In this document: positions 61,148-64,000 of the stretch, piece by piece
Position numbering within the stretch: the first letter of the stretch is position 1
How the letters are laid out: each line of letters opens with the position of its first letter
From: Microlunatus capsulatus
Lineage (GTDB): Bacteria > Actinomycetota > Actinomycetes > Propionibacteriales > Propionibacteriaceae
Length of the DNA: 64,000 bases
Reading direction: 5' to 3'
Assembly: GCF_017876495.1 (NCBI RefSeq)
Contig: NZ_JAGIOB010000001.1
Span: forward strand, 3,162,001 to 3,226,000
Made by a program: the position numbers and the translations under genes
The notes under the pieces: generated by a model
The model's input: the letters and a program-made list of their open reading frames with translations, nothing else
The model's database searches: none
Told to the model about the DNA's origin: nothing

Positions 61148-61177
61148 GCGGGTCCGGCGGCCGTCCGCCGGGCCCGC
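61148..61177. terminator. Bidirectional terminator after ABC operon
   Basis: Arms 61148-61160 and 61165-61177 pair over 13 bp with one G-T wobble, loop CCGT, between the convergent permease and LacI genes. Confidence 0.75.
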
Positions 61178-61193
61178 GCGGGCGCCGTCCGGC

Positions 61194-62195
61194 TCAGTCC
61201 AGCGCGACGGTGCTGGCCCGCTCGACGACCTGGGGCGTCAGCAACCGGGTCTCGGCCAGGCCGTCGTCCAGCACCCGGCTCATCGCCATGTCGACGGCCA
61301 GCCGGCCGATGGTGGTGGCGGGGATGTCGATGGAGGTCAGCGGCACCGGCTGGGCCTCGGCGAGGGTCGCCGGGCACAGCGCGAGGACCGAGAGGTCCTC
61401 GGGCACCCGGAGCCCCCGCTCCTGCAGGCGGCCCAGCACGCCGGGCAGGGCGGCCTCGTTGTGCACGACCAGCGCCGTCAGGTCGGGGACCCGGGCCAGC
61501 GCCGCGTCCAGGGCGTCCCGGCCGCCCGGCTGGGAGGCCTCGCTCAGCTCGATGACGGTCTCGACGCCGGCCTGCTCGGCCTCGCGCCGGTAGCCGCGGA
61601 GCATCCGCTCGGCGTAGGCCGTGTGCCGGCCGAGCACCAGCGGGGTGGGGCCCACCAGGGCGATCCGGGTGTGCCCCAGCCCCAGCAGGTGGCTGACCGC
61701 CAGCCGGCCGGCCGCCTCGAAGTCCAGGTCCACACAGCTCAGGCCCCGCGGGGCGTCCGGCACGCCGATCAGCACCGACGGCTGCCTCATCTGAACCAGG
61801 AAGGGGATGCGGTGATCATCGGTCTCGATGTCCATCATCAGCAGCGCGTCGATCATGGAACCGGACGAGACGCGCTCGATGCTCGACACGTCGTCGGTCG
61901 TCAGCAGCAGGACGTCCTGGTCGTAGGTGCGGGCCTGCGTGGCCACACCGGTGACGAACTCCATGATCACGGACACGTTGACGTCGGCCCGCAGCGGCGC
62001 GACCAGCGCCAGCACGTTGGTGCGGCTGGAGGCCAGCGCCCGGGCGCCGGCGTGCGGGCGGTAGCCGAGGCTCATGATCGCGCTCTCGACGCGCGCGCGG
62101 GTCGCCGCGGAGATGGGGCGCTTGCCGCTCAGCACGTAGGAGACCGTGGAGGTCGAGACGCCGGCCGCGTCGGCGACGTCGTGGATCGTGGCCAT
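61194..62195 (-). CDS. LacI family regulator of the glycan-use locus
   Basis: 333 residues. HTH IHDVADAAGVSTSTVSYVLS with the minor-groove hinge LGYRPHAGARALAS; sensor domain with VALVGPTPLVLGRHTAYAERM and TALVVHNEAALPGVL. It is the likely binder of the palindromes at 57255-57272 and 57424-57437, repressing GH3 and the ABC operon until sugar is present. ATG at 62195 with GGAG upstream; 32 bp from the divergent GH42 start, so GH42 may share its control region. Confidence 0.9.
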   Translation of the reverse strand: MATIHDVADAAGVSTSTVSYVLSGKRPISAATRARVESAIMSLGYRPHAGARALASSRTNVLALVAPLRADVNVSVIMEFVTGVATQARTYDQDVLLLTTDDVSSIERVSSGSMIDALLMMDIETDDHRIPFLVQMRQPSVLIGVPDAPRGLSCVDLDFEAAGRLAVSHLLGLGHTRIALVGPTPLVLGRHTAYAERMLRGYRREAEQAGVETVIELSEASQPGGRDALDAALARVPDLTALVVHNEAALPGVLGRLQERGLRVPEDLSVLALCPATLAEAQPVPLTSIDIPATTIGRLAVDMAMSRVLDDGLAETRLLTPQVVERASTVALD

Positions 62196-62227
62196 CGTGC
62201 TCCGGTCCGGTCTGGGGGGGTCGGCTC

Positions 62228-64000
62228 ATGGTAGCCACGGCCGGCGCCGCCGGGGACCGTCCGCGCGACGGCGTCCGCCCGGGTCTGGCCCAGCTCACCG
62301 CGCGCCACGGCCTGCTGGTGGGCGCGGACTACAACCCCGAGCAGTGGCCGCGGGAGACCTGGCCCGAGGACGCCCGGCTGATGCGGGAGGCGGGGCTCAA
62401 CCTGGCCACGGTCGGCGTGTTCAGCTGGGCCGAGCTGGAGCCGACGCCGGACGCCCGCCGCTGGGGCTGGCTGGACGAGGTCGTCGACCTGCTGCACGCC
62501 GAGGGCGTCGCCGTCGACCTGGCCACGCCGACCGCGTCGCCGCCGCCGTGGCTGGGCCTGCGCTGGCCCGAGACGCTGGCCGTCGACCCCGACGGCGTGC
62601 GGATGAGCCACGGCTCGCGCAACCACTTCTGCCCCAGCTCGCCCGTGTACCGGGAGCGCTCGCTGGCCCTGGTCGCCGACCTCGTGGAGCGCTACGCCGA
62701 CCACCCGGCCGTGCAGCTGTGGCACGTCGGCAACGAGTTCGGCCAGGTGTGCCACTGCGACCTGTGCGGGGCGGCGTTCGCGCGCTGGCTGGAGGACCGC
62801 TACGGCGACCTCGACACGCTCAACGCGGCCTGGGGGACGGCCTTCTGGAGCCAGCGGCTGGCCGGCTGGGACGAGGTGCTGCCACCGCGGCGGGCGCCCT
62901 ACCTCGGCAACCCGACCCGCGATCTCGACTTCCGCCGCTTCGCCTCCGACGCCCTCCTGGCGCTCTACCGCGAGCAGCGCGACCTCATCACCGCCCGGGT
63001 GCCGGCGACGCCGGTGACCACCAACTTCATGGGCTTCTTCCCCCTGGCCGACTACCGCCGCTGGGCGCCCGAGGTCGACGTCGTCGCCGACGACTCCTAC
63101 CCCGACCCGGAGGACCCGGCGTCACCGGCCGAGACCGCGCTCACCCACGACCTGATGCGCAGCCTCGGCGGCGGCCGCGGCTGGATGCTGCTGGAGCAGG
63201 CCTCCGGCGCCGTCAGCTGGCGCGAGCACAACGTCGCGAAGTCGGCCGCCCGGATGCGCCGCGACTCCCTCCAGGCCGTCGCGCACGGCGCCGACGGCTC
63301 CTGCTGGTTCCAGTGGCGGGCCTCCCGCGCCGGCAGCGAGCGCTTCCACGCCGCCCTGGTCCCGCACGCCGGCCCGGACACCGCGGCCCACCGCGCCGTC
63401 CGGGCCCACGGCGCCGAGCTGGCCCGGCTGCGCGGCGTGGCCGGGGCGCCCACTCGGGCCGACGTCGCCCTGCTCTTCGACTGGGACAGCTGGTGGGCCG
63501 CCGAGGCCCCGGCGCTGCCCTCGGCCCGGCTCCGCCCGCTGGACCAGCTGCGCGCCTGGCACCGACCGCTGTGGGAGCGCGGCGTCGCCGTCGACGTGCG
63601 GGGCAGCGGCGACGACCTCACCGGCTACCGCCTCGTGCTGGCCCCGTCGGCGTTCCTGCTCGACGACGACGCCCGGGACCGGCTCGTCCGCTACGTCGCC
63701 AGCGGCGGCACGCTGGTGCTGGGCCCGTTCTCCGCCGTCGTCGACGCGAGCGCGCACGTCCGCACCGGGCCGTTCCCCGTCGGGCTCACCGAGGTCCTCG
63801 GGGTGGCCGGTGAGGAGTGGCTGCCGCTCGCCGACGCCGACCCCGTCGCGCTGGCCGGGGAGGTCGCGGGCCCGACGGGCCTGTGGGCCGAGCGGCTGCA
63901 CGCGGCGGACGCCGAGGTGCTGGGCCGCTTCGCCGGCGGCCCCGTCGACGGCGGCCCCGCCGTGCTGCGGCACGGGCACGGCGCCGGGCGCGCCTGGTAC
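62228..64000 (+). CDS. GH42 beta-galactosidase (3'-truncated by window)
   Basis: 591 codons, open to the window end. GH42 motifs: LLVGADYNPEQWP, LWHVGNEFGQ with acid/base Glu170, the zinc-type Cys cluster Cys175-x-Cys177-x2-Cys180, and MLLEQASGAVSW with nucleophile Glu323; a trimerisation-like domain follows (RADVALLFDWDSWWA). It hydrolyses terminal beta-galactosides, completing intracellular breakdown of oligosaccharides brought in by the adjacent ABC importer. ATG 62228, with only a G-run (62214-62220) as a possible ribosome site. Confidence 0.93.
   Translation, partial: MVATAGAAGDRPRDGVRPGLAQLTARHGLLVGADYNPEQWPRETWPEDARLMREAGLNLATVGVFSWAELEPTPDARRWGWLDEVVDLLHAEGVAVDLATPTASPPPWLGLRWPETLAVDPDGVRMSHGSRNHFCPSSPVYRERSLALVADLVERYADHPAVQLWHVGNEFGQVCHCDLCGAAFARWLEDRYGDLDTLNAAWGTAFWSQRLAGWDEVLPPRRAPYLGNPTRDLDFRRFASDALLALYREQRDLITARVPATPVTTNFMGFFPLADYRRWAPEVDVVADDSYPDPEDPASPAETALTHDLMRSLGGGRGWMLLEQASGAVSWREHNVAKSAARMRRDSLQAVAHGADGSCWFQWRASRAGSERFHAALVPHAGPDTAAHRAVRAHGAELARLRGVAGAPTRADVALLFDWDSWWAAEAPALPSARLRPLDQLRAWHRPLWERGVAVDVRGSGDDLTGYRLVLAPSAFLLDDDARDRLVRYVASGGTLVLGPFSAVVDASAHVRTGPFPVGLTEVLGVAGEEWLPLADADPVALAGEVAGPTGLWAERLHAADAEVLGRFAGGPVDGGPAVLRHGHGAGRAWY

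Overview
The window is high-GC, gene-dense actinobacterial chromosome. Evidence: IdeR/DtxR regulator, actinobacterial acVLRF1-type rescue factor, RskA-like anti-sigma factors, frequent GTG starts, and many start codons lying only 6-7 nt downstream of a TANNNT -10 hexamer (leaderless transcripts). Gene content (GH3/GH42/GH13/GH33 enzymes, LplABC-type sugar importer, aga-like operon, eukaryote-type UGPase) would suit a Propionibacteriales- or Geodermatophilaceae-like soil or surface organism; the exact family cannot be fixed by eye. There is no prophage, CRISPR array, IS element or integrase.

Layout. 1-5.9 kb: partial CopD-CtaG membrane protein, CsbD, flavin reductase, RraB-like protein, an autoregulated-looking marR-MFS pair, a SIMPL protein. 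5.9-9.4 kb: pyruvate carboxylase. 9.5-15.3 kb: unknown protein, 28-aa membrane microprotein, an RND pump with a large coiled-coil insert, a membrane-anchored surface protein. 15.3-17.1 kb: serC and pdxH, divergent. 17.1-18.1 kb: the acVLRF1 gene preceded by a promoter, a 12-codon leader ORF and a nested hairpin. 18.1-22.9 kb: DeoR regulator divergent from a SIS-ROK-NagA-aldolase amino-sugar operon. 22.9-31.1 kb: photolyase, ideR, methyltransferase, Na+/H+ antiporter, thioredoxin, nucleoside hydrolase, tRNA-Arg(CCT).

31.1-32.05 kb is a roughly 0.9 kb gene-free stretch with a 26-bp perfect palindrome and a compact predicted RNA fold. 32.1-38.4 kb: sigma/anti-sigma pair, sialidase, LacI regulator, small enzymes. 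38.4-44.2 kb: FG-GAP propeller protein, secreted alpha-amylase, DUF4394 protein divergent from a second sigma/anti-sigma pair. 44.2-51.7 kb: extradiol dioxygenase with an operator-embedded promoter, YbaK deacylase, alpha/beta hydrolase, eukaryote-type UGPase, nitroreductase, mscL, SAF protein and an FmdB/Ruc-like zinc ribbon under a CIRCE-like element. 51.7-64 kb: penicillin-acylase-family enzyme and a glycan-use locus (GH3, SBP plus two permeases, LacI, GH42 beta-galactosidase cut by the window end) with two LacI-type palindromes in the GH3/SBP intergenic region.

Gene ends are typically marked by long perfect GC hairpins without U-tracts, many placed between convergent genes; REP-like palindromes (CCCTTCGACAGGCTCAGGG family) sit at two convergent junctions.
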